A stretch of DNA of 64,000 nucleotides. Origin: Euzebya rosea. Lineage in GTDB: Bacteria > Actinomycetota > Nitriliruptoria > Euzebyales > Euzebyaceae. Below, piece by piece: positions 35,842-44,463 of this stretch. Numbering within the stretch: the stretch's first letter is position 1; each line of letters starts with the position of its first letter. The position numbers and the translations under genes were made by a program. The notes beneath the pieces were generated by a model. The model was given only the letters and a program-made list of their open reading frames with translations, did not search any database and was not told the origin of the DNA. Where the stretch lies: the NCBI RefSeq assembly GCF_003073135.1, contig NZ_PGDQ01000003.1, forward strand, positions 186,001 through 250,000, written 5' to 3'.

Positions 35842-37257
35842 TCAGCGCAGCCGCAGGGCCATCTTGCCGGGGTTGAGGATGCCCGCCGGGTCCAGCGCGT
35901 CCTTGATGGCCTGCTGGACGTCCATCGCGTCCTCGCCGACCTCCCGCTGCAGCCACTTCTCCTTCAGCAGACCGATCCCGTGTTCGCCGGTGACGGTGCC
36001 GCCGAGCGCCAGCGCCGCCTCGAGGATGTCGTCGAACGCCTGCATGGCCCGCACCTTGCCGTCGGCGTCGTCATGGTCCCAGCGCAGGGTCGGATGCATG
36101 TTGCCGTCCCCGGCATGGCCGTAGCTGTAGATCTCCGTGCCCCGGTCAGCGGCGATCCGGGCGGTGCTGGCGAGCAGCGCCGGGACCTGCGAACGCGGGA
36201 CGCCGACGTCCTCCAGCAGCGCGACGCCGTGTCGTTCGACCGCCGGCAGCGCCAGGCGCCGGGCCTGCAGGAACGCCTCGCCCTCGTCGGGGTCGTCGGT
36301 CCGCGCGACGAACGTCGCGCCGTGGCGGGCACAGATCTCCTCCATGGCGGCCACGTGTCCGGACCGGTCGACGGCAACGTCGCTGCGCATCAGCAGCAGG
36401 GCCGCCGCGTCGGTGTCGAGGTCCATGCGCTGCCACTCCTCGACCGCACGGATCGTGGAGGCGTCCATGATCTCCAGCAGGGCCGGGGGTTCGCCCTCGC
36501 AGATCTCCACCACTGCCCGGCCTGCGTCGCCGAGGTCGCCGAAGAAGGCGACCAGCGTGCTGGCGGGCGGGGGCAGCGGCCTGATGCGGAGCCGGGCCCT
36601 CGTGACCACCCCGAGGGTGCCCTCGCTGCCGACGATCAACGACGTCAGGTCGTAACCGGCGACGGACTTGATGGTGCGGCTGCCGGTCTCGATGACCCGC
36701 CCGTCAGCCAGGACGACCTCCAGCCCTGCCACCCAGTCGCGGGTCACGCCGTACTTCAGGCAGCACAGGCCCCCGGCGTTGGTGGCGACGTTGCCGCCGA
36801 TGGAGCAGAACGCCATGGACGCCGGGTCGGGGGCGTACCACAGCCCGTCGACCGCCAGCTCCTCCTTCAGGGCCAGGTTCATGATGCCGGGCTCGACCTC
36901 GCAGAGCCGGTCGGCGGGGTCGACGTCGAGGATCGACGTCATCGCCTCCATCGACAGCACGATCCCGTCGTCGACGGCGTTGGACCCGCCGTGCAACCCG
37001 GCCCCGGCACCACGGGGCACGACCGGGACGCGGTGGCGGGTCGCGGTGCGCATCACCTGCTGGACCTCACCGGTCGACCTGGCCCGGATCACCGCCGCCG
37101 GCGTGCCGGCACGCAGGTCGGGGGCGCGGTCGGTCCGGTAGGACGCCAGGACGTCGGGGTCGGTCAGGAGGCGGCCGGCAGGAAGGGCCCGGGACAGCTC
37201 GTCGAGCGCGGCGGCGACGTGCTCGGGCACGGGGCGGGTCTCGGTTGGGGTGCGCAC
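35842..37257 (-). CDS. FAD-linked oxidase, GlcD/D-lactate dehydrogenase type
   Basis: 471 aa. The PCMH-type FAD-binding domain includes VPVVPRGAGAGLHGGSNAV (about 80-98), CSIGGNVATNAGGLCCLKYG and IVGSEGTLGVVT. The C-terminal FAD_oxidase_C domain has GHAGDGNMHPTL and GEHGIGLLKEKWL. Oxidises a 2-hydroxyacid such as glycolate or D-lactate. No GlcE/GlcF partner is next to it. GTG 37257 is chosen, because the frame upstream runs into the divergent exporter; a TATGGT box 6 nt before it suggests a leaderless mRNA. Confidence 0.9.
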   Translation of the reverse strand: MRTPTETRPVPEHVAAALDELSRALPAGRLLTDPDVLASYRTDRAPDLRAGTPAAVIRARSTGEVQQVMRTATRHRVPVVPRGAGAGLHGGSNAVDDGIVLSMEAMTSILDVDPADRLCEVEPGIMNLALKEELAVDGLWYAPDPASMAFCSIGGNVATNAGGLCCLKYGVTRDWVAGLEVVLADGRVIETGSRTIKSVAGYDLTSLIVGSEGTLGVVTRARLRIRPLPPPASTLVAFFGDLGDAGRAVVEICEGEPPALLEIMDASTIRAVEEWQRMDLDTDAAALLLMRSDVAVDRSGHVAAMEEICARHGATFVARTDDPDEGEAFLQARRLALPAVERHGVALLEDVGVPRSQVPALLASTARIAADRGTEIYSYGHAGDGNMHPTLRWDHDDADGKVRAMQAFDDILEAALALGGTVTGEHGIGLLKEKWLQREVGEDAMDVQQAIKDALDPAGILNPGKMALRLR

Positions 37258-37263
37258 CCGTCC

Positions 37264-37269
37264 ACCATA
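37264..37269 (-). promoter_or_regulatory. -10 box TATGGT, leaderless oxidase gene
   Basis: Minus-strand TANNNT hexamer ending 6 nt before GTG 37257. Confidence 0.45.
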
Positions 37270-37307
37270 CGGTGGCGAGGACCGGGCCCGGCGCCACACT
37301 GTGCCCC

Positions 37308-38282
37308 GTGCCCGCTGCCCGACCGTCCCGATCCACGCCGCCACCCGACGGCGGGCCCACGGGGCCGCCACGGTCATCGGCCAGGACCCGCGGGGTGGTG
37401 CTGGTGCTGCTCGGCGCGGTCCTGTGGGGGACCACGGGCACCGCCCAGGCGCTGGGCCCCGAGGGCGCGAGCCCGCAGGCGGTCGGGATCACCCGCCTTG
37501 TCGCCGGCGGCGCCGTGCTGACCGCCTGGATGCTGGTCTCCACGCGGCTCTCCACGCGGCCCTCCACCCCCAGCACGCCCACCTCGCCGGCGGGCCTGCC
37601 GCTGCTGCCGATGCTGTGCGGGGCCGTCGGGGTCGCGGCGTACCAGCTGTCGTTCTTCGCCGCCGTGGACCGTGCCGGGGTGGCGGTGGGAACGGCGGTG
37701 GCAATCGGCTCCTCGCCGGTCTTCACGGGCCTGATCGAGTGGGCGGTCAGCGGACGTCGCCCGACGCCCAGGTGGTGGTCGTCGACCGGCATCGCGACCA
37801 TCGGGCTGGTCCTCCTCGCGGGGCCCGGCGGCGGTGCGTTCGCCGGCATCGGGCTGGCGTTGCTCGCCGGCCTCTCCTACGCCACCTACGCGGTGTCGTC
37901 CAAGCAGCTCCTCGACCGGTGGCCGCCGGCCCGCGCCATGGCCGCGGTGTTCGGCGGGGGAGCGGTCCTCGTGCTGCCCCTCCTCGTCGGGCTCGACCTC
38001 GGCTGGCTCGCCGACCCGCGGGGGATCGCGATGCTCCTGTGGCTTGCCGGGCCGACCATCCTCATCGCCTACCTGCTCTACGGTGCCGGGCTGCGCGAGG
38101 TGACCGCTGCGGTGGGCGCGACCCTCAGCCTGGCCGAGCCGCTGACGGCCGCGATCCTGGCCGTCGGGATCCTGGCGGAACGCCCGACCGTGCTGCAGCT
38201 CGTCGGTGCCGCGGCGATCGGCGTCGGGCTGGCGATCCTCGCCGTGCCCAACCGCCGAGTCGGGGCGTCGCCGGTCGTGTGA
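37308..38282 (+). CDS. EamA/DMT-family exporter
   Basis: 324 aa with about ten membrane segments in two EamA halves; the first starts GVVLVLLGAVLWGTTGTAQAL and the second contains GLALLAGLSYATYAVSSKQLL. Members export amino acids or other metabolites; the substrate is not predictable. GTG 37308 is taken, with a CACACT hexamer 7 nt before it; the start is uncertain by up to 20 codons because the N-terminus is Pro/Arg-rich. Confidence 0.86.
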   Translation: MPAARPSRSTPPPDGGPTGPPRSSARTRGVVLVLLGAVLWGTTGTAQALGPEGASPQAVGITRLVAGGAVLTAWMLVSTRLSTRPSTPSTPTSPAGLPLLPMLCGAVGVAAYQLSFFAAVDRAGVAVGTAVAIGSSPVFTGLIEWAVSGRRPTPRWWSSTGIATIGLVLLAGPGGGAFAGIGLALLAGLSYATYAVSSKQLLDRWPPARAMAAVFGGGAVLVLPLLVGLDLGWLADPRGIAMLLWLAGPTILIAYLLYGAGLREVTAAVGATLSLAEPLTAAILAVGILAERPTVLQLVGAAAIGVGLAILAVPNRRVGASPVV

Positions 38283-38369
38283 CCCTGCGTGATGGTCGTG
38301 ACCTCAGGTCACCGCGGTGCCGGCCGATCATGCATGGTGGAGGCCCTCCCCGACGGAGGGATCGGAACC

Positions 38370-39533
38370 GTGCATGTGCTCTTCGTCGACGACAACCCCG
38401 GCAGGCTGACGCAGCTCGCCGGTGAGGTTGCGTCCGCGTACGGCTGGACCACCTCCACCGCCTCGAGCATCGGCGAAGTCGTCGGGGCGCTCACCGCCCA
38501 ACGCTGGGACGCCCTCGTCGCAGCCGACGACGAGTTCGGCGACGGCAGCAGCGCGCTGGCGCTGGCCCGGCTCAAGCAGCCGTCCGCGACGCGGTGCCTC
38601 GTGCGCCTGGATCCGGGTGGAGGGTCCGCGACTGCGCTCGCCGTCGCCGAGATCGCCCACCGTGTCCTCGACGACGTGCCGACCCCAGCCGCCCTCAAGG
38701 CGATGCTCGTCGTCATGGGCGTCGGCGGCATGCGGGCGCCGCAGGACCTCGTCGACAGCGTCGGTGCGGTCGCCGGACTGCCGTCCGTGGCGCGCATCCT
38801 CACCGACCTGAAGACCATCCTGACCGATCCGGCCTGCAGCCCGGACCGGGTCGCCGCCGTCGTGCGCACCGAACCGGCCATCGCCGCCAAGGTCCTGCAC
38901 CTCGCCAACGCGGGCCTGGCCGGTCGTGCCGGCAGCGTCCACGACCTCGAGCAGGCCGCGGCGCTGCTCGGCATGCGCGTGCTCCGCCAGGTCGTCCTCG
39001 CCTCCGCAGCCTTCGCGGCTGCCGAACAGCTCGGCGTCGATCCCACCCTCGTCGCGGCGGTGCAACGCCACGGGGTCGCCGTGGCTGCGGCGGCCATGGC
39101 CTCGGGCACGTTGCCGCCGCATGCCGCCATCGGCGGGTTGTTGCTGGACATCGGCCTGCCGCTGATGGCGCTCACCTGGCCCGACGTGCACGCCGAGCTG
39201 CGGGCGATGGTCCACGAACGTTCGGTGCCGCTGCACGTGGAGGAGATGCGCGTGCTGGGCACCTCCCATTCCGAGGCCGGCGCGCTGCTGGCTCGTCGCT
39301 GGTCGCTGCCGACATCGATCGTCGAGATGGTCGCCGGCCACCACTTCGTCCCGCGTTCCCCGGTTCCCGAACGCCGGGCACTGGGCTACGTCGTGCACCG
39401 GGCCGCCCAGCTCGGCGACCCGGCCGGACGCGACATCCACGACCACGGCGTCGAGCTCGACGTGCCGGAGTGGGTCGACCGGTGGCGGGTCGAGGACGTC
39501 GAGTGGGCAGGACCACCCGACACCCGGGGATAG
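38370..39533 (+). CDS. Receiver-like/HDOD domain protein
   Basis: 387 aa. N-terminal receiver-like domain (about 1-115) beginning VHVLFVDDNPGR: the acidic pair is kept, but the phospho-acceptor region reads AADDEFGDG without a clear conserved Asp-x-x-x-P. A C-terminal HDOD domain contains PSVARILTDLKTIL, VLHLANAGLAG, ALLGMRVLRQVV and HSEAGALLARRW. HDOD proteins act in signalling without a known catalytic activity. GTG 38370 lies 9 nt after GGAGGG (38355-38360). Paralogous to 40200-41315, with about the same length and motif order. Confidence 0.85.
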   Translation: MHVLFVDDNPGRLTQLAGEVASAYGWTTSTASSIGEVVGALTAQRWDALVAADDEFGDGSSALALARLKQPSATRCLVRLDPGGGSATALAVAEIAHRVLDDVPTPAALKAMLVVMGVGGMRAPQDLVDSVGAVAGLPSVARILTDLKTILTDPACSPDRVAAVVRTEPAIAAKVLHLANAGLAGRAGSVHDLEQAAALLGMRVLRQVVLASAAFAAAEQLGVDPTLVAAVQRHGVAVAAAAMASGTLPPHAAIGGLLLDIGLPLMALTWPDVHAELRAMVHERSVPLHVEEMRVLGTSHSEAGALLARRWSLPTSIVEMVAGHHFVPRSPVPERRALGYVVHRAAQLGDPAGRDIHDHGVELDVPEWVDRWRVEDVEWAGPPDTRG

Positions 39534-39597
39534 CCCGCCACCCCCGGACGAGCCCGACGTCGGAGACCGGGGGGCGACGCGAGCCCCGGGGTCCGGG

Positions 39598-39903
39598 TCA
39601 GCTCGTCAGCGCGGGGTGCTCCACACGAGCGCGGCGAACGCTCGGCAACGACTCGATGCGTGCCAGCAGGGTGGTCAGCCGATCGGGTGTCGCGTCCGGA
39701 TCGGTCCCGATGATCTCGATGACCGCCTCGGCCACGTCCCGCGTCGGGCCGGCGGGGCGGTACCGGAGGTCGCCGATCTGCAGGCCCCTGCCCTCGACGA
39801 GGGCGATCACCCGGGCGAGGGCGCGGCAACGATCGTCGAGCTCCAACCGCAGGCGGGTCGGCGCAGGCGGGCTGGCGGGTGGTCCGTGGGGGGAACGCCT
39901 CAC
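39598..39903 (-). CDS. IlvM-like ACT-domain protein (acetolactate synthase small-subunit type)
   Basis: 101 aa. A single ACT-like fold, with RLRLELDDRCRALARVIALV at about 20-39 and AEAVIEIIGT, ending ARIESLPSVRRARVEH. It aligns by eye with E. coli IlvM, the small regulatory subunit of acetohydroxyacid synthase II, in strand/helix order and spacing. No catalytic ilvB/ilvG gene adjoins it. GTG 39903 follows GAAGGA with 7-nt spacing; an ATG at 39966 would place the start inside the upstream hairpin. Preceded by a branched-chain-rich leader peptide and hairpin, so attenuation is likely. Confidence 0.7.
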   Translation of the reverse strand: MRRSPHGPPASPPAPTRLRLELDDRCRALARVIALVEGRGLQIGDLRYRPAGPTRDVAEAVIEIIGTDPDATPDRLTTLLARIESLPSVRRARVEHPALTS

Positions 39904-39962
39904 GTGAAGGTCCTTCGTCGGAGGGCCGGCGAGGGGCGACACGGGGAGCAGGGTGCGATGGT

Positions 39963-39991
39963 CCACCGGGCCGCTCCTGCCTGCCCGGTGG
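39963..39991 (-). terminator. Attenuator-like hairpin before IlvM-like gene
   Basis: Perfect 9-bp stem CCACCGGGC (39983-39991 read on minus) with GCCCGGTGG (39963-39971), 11-nt loop, starting 11 nt after the leader peptide stop and ending about 60 nt before GTG 39903. There is no U run, so it could end transcription inefficiently or block the ribosome. Confidence 0.55.
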
Positions 39992-40002
39992 TCGGTCGGG
40001 GG

Positions 40003-40089
40003 CTAGGAACGCCCGCCGATGATGAGCACAGCAGAAGCGCAGCCGAGTACGAGGTCGGCTGCGAGGGTGGCTACCAGCTGCTGCTGCAC
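40003..40089 (-). CDS. Putative branched-chain amino acid leader peptide
   Basis: 28 codons from GTG 40089 to TAG 40003. The peptide ends in a Cys-Ala-Ser-Ala-Val-Leu-Ile-Ile run and has 5 Leu, 3 internal Val and 2 Ile among 28 residues. A TAGCGT -10 box (40097-40102) ends 7 nt before the GTG, which would make the transcript leaderless. A strong hairpin and an IlvM-like ACT gene follow. This is the arrangement of ilv attenuation leaders. The composition could also fit a membrane-spanning micropeptide, and chance is possible at this length. Confidence 0.5.
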   Translation of the reverse strand: MQQQLVATLAADLVLGCASAVLIIGGRS

Positions 40090-40096
40090 GGGGGAC

Positions 40097-40102
40097 ACGC
40101 TA
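40097..40102 (-). promoter_or_regulatory. -10 box TAGCGT before leader peptide
   Basis: Minus-strand TANNNT within an extended TGCTAGCGT context; transcription would start at about 40090, next to GTG 40089. The -35 match is poor. Confidence 0.4.
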
Positions 40103-40199
40103 GCACCGGATCGGGGCGCACGACCAGCGATACCTCATGTACCGGTGTCGTCCGCCGATGGAGGTTGCGTCGTCCGTCCGTTCCATCGGGGAACCACCA

Positions 40200-41315
40200 A
40201 TGTTCATGCTCGTCGTCGACGTGCCCGGGGGTGTGCTGTCGCGCGCTGCCACGGAGCTGCGCGACCGGTTCGGGTGGACCATCGCCCTGGCCGAGGACGG
40301 GGTCGGCTGCCTGGGGCACCTGCGCAGCCAGCGATGGGACGCGGTGGTCGCCGCGCGGACCGTCGGGCACATCGGCGGTGCGACGTTGTTGACCCTCGTC
40401 AGGAGCATCCAGCCGTCGGCGGCCCGCCTGCTGGTCGACGAGCAGGACGAGCGCCTGCCGTCATCCGGTGTCGAGATGGGCGTCGCCCATCGGGTCCTGA
40501 CCCGCGAACCCTCCGCGACCACGCTGCGCGCCGTGTTGCTGGCGCTCGACGCAGCGCCAGCGAACGTGCCCCACGACCTGCAGCAGGCCATCGGTCGGGT
40601 CGCCGGCCTGCCGCCGACCCACGGGATCCTCTCGGATCTGCGCGACCTGATGGAGGATCCGGAGGTCTCCACCGACCGGATCGCGACGACGGTCGGTCGC
40701 GACCCGATGCTCGCCGCCAGGGTCCTGCACCTCGCCAACGCCGGGTTCGCGTCGCACAACGTCGTCATCTCCAGCCTCGCCCAGGCCGCCGCGCTGCTCG
40801 GCGTGGAGACGCTCCGGCAGGTGGTGATCGCCTCAGCGGCCTTCTCGGCCGTGTCGTCGTTGGACGTGGCACGCGACGTGATCGAGCACTCGCAGCGCCA
40901 CGGCGTTGCGGCTGCCCGCATGGCGGCCAGCATGCCGGACCTGCCGCCGCACGCCCGGACGGGGGCGCTGCTGCTGGACATCGGCATGCCGTTGATGGCG
41001 CTGGCATGGCCCGAGGACCATGCCGTCCTGCGCGAGCAGAGTCGTCGCCGCGGTCAGCCGCTGCACGAAGCCGAGCAGGAGGCGTTCGGCGTCACGCACG
41101 CCACTGCGGGGGCCCTGCTCGCCAGGCGGTGGTCGTTGCCGAAGGTGCTGGCCCGGATGATCGACGGCCATCACCTGCCCCCCCTCAGCGAGGAACCGGA
41201 CGACCGGGCGCTGGGGTTCCGGGTGCACCATGCGGTCCAGACCGCACTGCACCCCGACGGGGTGGACGTCTACGACGTCGTCGTGCTGGACGGCCTGCCC
41301 GCCTGGGTGCAGTAG
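40200..41315 (+). CDS. Receiver-like/HDOD domain protein, paralogue
   Basis: 371 aa. The N-terminal domain (about 1-110) has the receiver outline but has lost its acidic residues (MFMLVVDVPGG; VVAARTVG at the phospho-acceptor strand). The HDOD part has PTHGILSDLRDLM, VLHLANAGFAS, ALLGVETLRQVV and HATAGALLARRW. Clearly related to 38370-39533 by duplication, with the second copy more degenerate. ATG 40200 is used; ATG 40158 is possible. The IlvM-like gene lies between the paralogues on the other strand. Confidence 0.85.
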   Translation: MFMLVVDVPGGVLSRAATELRDRFGWTIALAEDGVGCLGHLRSQRWDAVVAARTVGHIGGATLLTLVRSIQPSAARLLVDEQDERLPSSGVEMGVAHRVLTREPSATTLRAVLLALDAAPANVPHDLQQAIGRVAGLPPTHGILSDLRDLMEDPEVSTDRIATTVGRDPMLAARVLHLANAGFASHNVVISSLAQAAALLGVETLRQVVIASAAFSAVSSLDVARDVIEHSQRHGVAAARMAASMPDLPPHARTGALLLDIGMPLMALAWPEDHAVLREQSRRRGQPLHEAEQEAFGVTHATAGALLARRWSLPKVLARMIDGHHLPPLSEEPDDRALGFRVHHAVQTALHPDGVDVYDVVVLDGLPAWVQ

Positions 41316-41350
41316 CAACCGGTCCTGCGGCAGCTGCCACCCGGCGCGGT

Positions 41351-41379
41351 TCGGCACGGCGGGACCGGCCCGCTACCGT
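41351..41379 (+). promoter_or_regulatory. tyrS promoter, leaderless
   Basis: TCGGCA (41351-41356), 17-bp spacer, TACCGT (41374-41379); the hexamer ends 8 nt before ATG 41388 and no ribosome site is present. No T-box leader is possible in this space. Confidence 0.5.
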
Positions 41380-41387
41380 TCCTCGGC

Positions 41388-42671
41388 ATGAGCACCAACC
41401 CTGTGGACGTGCTTCGCGAACGCGGCTTCGTCCAGGACATCACCGACGAGGATGGCCTCCGGGCCCGGTTCGACGAGGGGCCGGTCACCTTCTACGTCGG
41501 CTTCGACCCGACCGCGGTGTCCCTGCACGCGGGCAACCTCGTCGGGATCATGGCGATGGCGTGGCTGCAGCGGATGGGGCACCGCCCGATCGCCCTCGCC
41601 GGTGGCGGCACGGGACGGATCGGTGATCCCTCCGGTCGGGACGACGAACGGCAGGTGCTGGACGAGGACGTCCTCGCGACCCACCTGGAGGGGATCAGGA
41701 CGCAGCTGGGCCGGTTCCTCGACCTGTCCGAACCCGAGCGGGGCCTGCTGGTCGACAACTACGACTGGCTGCGCGACATCGGCTTCATCCCGTTCCTGCG
41801 GGACGTTGGGCGCTACTTCAGCGTCAACCAGATGATCGCCCGCGAGTCGGTCAAACGACGCCTGGAGAACCGAGAGCAGGGCATCAGCTTCACGGAGTTC
41901 TCCTACCAGCTGCTGCAGGCCTACGACTTCGCCCACCTGTTCGAGACCGAGGGCTGTGTGCTGCAGGGCGGGGGGTCCGACCAGTGGGGTAACATCACCG
42001 CTGGCACTGACCTGATCGGCCGCATGCACGACGGCCGGGCCTTCGGCATGACCTGGCCGTTGCTCACCACCGCCAGCGGGGCGAAGTTCGGCAAGTCCGC
42101 CGGCAACGCCGTGTGGCTGGACGCCGAGATGACGTCGCCCTACGCCTACTTCCAGTACTGGATCAACGCCTCCGACGACGACGTCCGGCGGTTCCTCACG
42201 ATGTTCACCTTCCTCGAGCTCGACGAGGTCGAGTCGGTGATGGCCGAGCACGCCCAGGCGCCGCATCGTCGTATCGCCCAGCGACGGCTGGCGATGGAGG
42301 CCACGAGGATCGCCCACGGCGAGGAGGGGCTGGCCGACGCCGAGCGGGCCACCGAGGTGCTGTTCGGCAACGAGGCCTTCACCGGCCTGTCCGATGCCGT
42401 GCTGGCCGAGGCGTTCGCCGCGGCGCCGTCGGTGTCGTTGCCGGCAGACGCGATCGGCACCGGCACGAGCGTCGCCGAGTTGATGACCACCGCCGGGGCA
42501 GCCAAGTCCAACGGCGAGGCCCGGCGACTCGTCGACCAGGGCGGCGTGCGGATCAACAACGTCAAGGTCGACGACGCCGACCGCGCGCTGACCGCCGACG
42601 ACCTCGCGACCCCGACCACCCTCGTCCTGCGAGTGGGCAAGAAGCGCTACTGGCTGGCACGGCTGGGCTGA
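41388..42671 (+). CDS. tyrS: Tyrosyl-tRNA synthetase
   Basis: 427 aa class I aminoacyl-tRNA synthetase. YVGFDPTAVSLHAGNLVGIM contains the HIGH-equivalent HAGN. GRIGDPSGRDDER, SYQLLQAYDFAHLF and QGGGSDQWGNITAG are Tyr/ATP-site motifs, and KFGKSAGNAVWLD holds the KMSKS-equivalent KFGKS. A C-terminal S4 RNA-binding domain (about 360-427) includes AKSNGEARRLVDQGGVRINN. Length and motifs match the Bacillus-type TyrRS. Convergent with the acyl-CoA ligase, 17 bp between stops. Confidence 0.96.
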   Translation: MSTNPVDVLRERGFVQDITDEDGLRARFDEGPVTFYVGFDPTAVSLHAGNLVGIMAMAWLQRMGHRPIALAGGGTGRIGDPSGRDDERQVLDEDVLATHLEGIRTQLGRFLDLSEPERGLLVDNYDWLRDIGFIPFLRDVGRYFSVNQMIARESVKRRLENREQGISFTEFSYQLLQAYDFAHLFETEGCVLQGGGSDQWGNITAGTDLIGRMHDGRAFGMTWPLLTTASGAKFGKSAGNAVWLDAEMTSPYAYFQYWINASDDDVRRFLTMFTFLELDEVESVMAEHAQAPHRRIAQRRLAMEATRIAHGEEGLADAERATEVLFGNEAFTGLSDAVLAEAFAAAPSVSLPADAIGTGTSVAELMTTAGAAKSNGEARRLVDQGGVRINNVKVDDADRALTADDLATPTTLVLRVGKKRYWLARLG

Positions 42672-42688
42672 GCCCGGCCGGGCCGCGC

Positions 42689-44284
42689 TCAGCCCAGCGA
42701 GGGATGCTCGCAGCGCAGGAGGTGCCGCTTGAGGACCTTGCCGGTGGCGTTGCGCGGCAGCTCGCCGACCACGACGACGCGCTTGGGGACCTTGTAGCGG
42801 GCGATCCGCTCCCGTAGCCAGGCACGGACGTCCTCGGGGTCGACGTCGCCGACGACGTAGGCCCGCAGCACCTGCCCGAACTCCTCGTCGGGCACCCCGA
42901 TGACGGCCAGGTCGGTGATGTCGGGGTGACCCTCGAGGACCTCCTCCACCTCCGAGGGGTACACGTTCTCTCCGCCGGAGACGATCATCTCGTCGCCGCG
43001 GCCGGTCACGAAGAGGTACCCGTCGAGGTCGACGTAGCCGAGGTCGCCGATCTCGACCGGGCCCCGGTGGGTGTCGGAGCCGGTGTAGCCGGCGAACTCC
43101 ATCCCGGTGGTGACGCGCAGCCGGCCGATTTCGCCGGGCGGCAGCCGACGGCCGTCCTCGTCGACCACCTCCACGCGCATGCCCGGGCCCGGTCGGCCGA
43201 CGGTGCCCCGGCGCTCGCGGAAGTCCGCTGGCGTGGAGATCGACACCCAGCCGGCCTCGGTCGAGCCGTACAGGTCGTAGGTGACCTCGCCCCACCGCTG
43301 CTGGGCCCGCTGCCGCAGGGCGACCGGCAGGGCCGAGCCGCTGGTCAGGATGATCCGCAGCCGTCCGGGGCCGCCGGGGCCGCCCTCCTCCAGCGCCCGT
43401 CGCAGCTGGACGGGGACCAGCGCAGCCGCGTCCACTTCGTGCTCGTCGACGATGCGCTGGAAGTCGGCCGGATCGAAGTGGCGGGGCAGGATCGAGGTCG
43501 CCCCGATCAGCATGGCCGCGCCGGCCACCCCGCCACCGAAGCCGTGGAACAGGGGCGGGCCGATCAGCAACCGGTCGCCGCGCTGCAGCGGCACCTTCAT
43601 CACGAAGCCGAGCATCGCCCCGAGACCGGACGCCCCGACGCTGCGCTCTGCGCCCTTCGGGGATCCGGTCGTGCCGGACGTGTGGATGACGACCTTGCCG
43701 GTGCCGCGCACGAACGGGGCCGAGCTCGACGCCGAGGCCAGCGCCGTCTCGTAGCTGCCGCCGGGGCCGATCGTCAGCAGGACCGGTGGGTCCTCGAGGT
43801 CGCGGACGGCGTGGGCGACGGCGTCGGTGAACTCCTCGTCGACGACCAGCACGGCCGGGCGCTGCATGTGGAGGATCCGGCCGACCTCGCTGCCGGTCGC
43901 CCAGGTGTTGAGGGGGACCGGCGCCAGGCCGGAGCGGCCCCCCGCGGCGTAGCACTCCAGCGCCTCCCTGCCGTTGCGGACCATGAACGCCACGCACCCA
44001 CGCGGTTCGCCGTGCTGCAGCAGCGTGTTGGCCAGGCGCGTGACCCGGTTGTCGAGCTCCGCCCAGGTGAGCATGCCGCGGTCGTCGATCACCGCGACCG
44101 CATCGGGCTGCGTGCCGGCCTGGAAGGCGACCGCCAGGCCCAGGTTGGGACGCAGCATCGGCAGCTCGAGCACCATCCCGAGCAGCGACGGGCGCGGCAG
44201 CATCGGCCGGATGACACCGGCCCGGACCAGCGCGCGCACGCCACCGATCACGTCACCGGGGCTCAGGGATGGAAGGCCGAACAT
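42689..44284 (-). CDS. Acyl-CoA synthetase (AMP-forming ligase)
   Basis: 531 aa adenylate-forming enzyme. The ATP-binding loop is IHTSGTTGSPKGAERS (about 202-217), followed by DLYGSTEAGWVS, TGRGDEMIVSGGENVYPSEV and the C-terminal catalytic Lys in GKVLKRHLL. It activates a carboxylate, probably a fatty or aromatic acid, to the CoA thioester. It is a FadD-like family member, and the acyl-CoA dehydrogenase pair at 1.3-3.5 kb may share a pathway only in the broad sense. ATG 44284; a GGAAAG sequence upstream is a weak ribosome site. Confidence 0.92.
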   Translation of the reverse strand: MFGLPSLSPGDVIGGVRALVRAGVIRPMLPRPSLLGMVLELPMLRPNLGLAVAFQAGTQPDAVAVIDDRGMLTWAELDNRVTRLANTLLQHGEPRGCVAFMVRNGREALECYAAGGRSGLAPVPLNTWATGSEVGRILHMQRPAVLVVDEEFTDAVAHAVRDLEDPPVLLTIGPGGSYETALASASSSAPFVRGTGKVVIHTSGTTGSPKGAERSVGASGLGAMLGFVMKVPLQRGDRLLIGPPLFHGFGGGVAGAAMLIGATSILPRHFDPADFQRIVDEHEVDAAALVPVQLRRALEEGGPGGPGRLRIILTSGSALPVALRQRAQQRWGEVTYDLYGSTEAGWVSISTPADFRERRGTVGRPGPGMRVEVVDEDGRRLPPGEIGRLRVTTGMEFAGYTGSDTHRGPVEIGDLGYVDLDGYLFVTGRGDEMIVSGGENVYPSEVEEVLEGHPDITDLAVIGVPDEEFGQVLRAYVVGDVDPEDVRAWLRERIARYKVPKRVVVVGELPRNATGKVLKRHLLRCEHPSLG

Positions 44285-44463
44285 CGTCGGTTCAGCTTTC
44301 CACGGCGACCGTACGGGCCGGTAATCCGACGCCGGACGGGGTGACGAATCGCACCGATCCCCGACCGCGGGGAGGAATCACGCCGCGAGCGGCGAACCAA
44401 CGCCGGGAAGCCACCGTGGCCGGGTGACCGCCGCCTGCCGCGACCGATCGACCGGAGTCCCCC

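Noticed and set aside
41373-43997. 874-codon open frame on the minus strand
   Set aside because: Covers tyrS antisense and an alternate frame of the acyl-CoA ligase; no domain.
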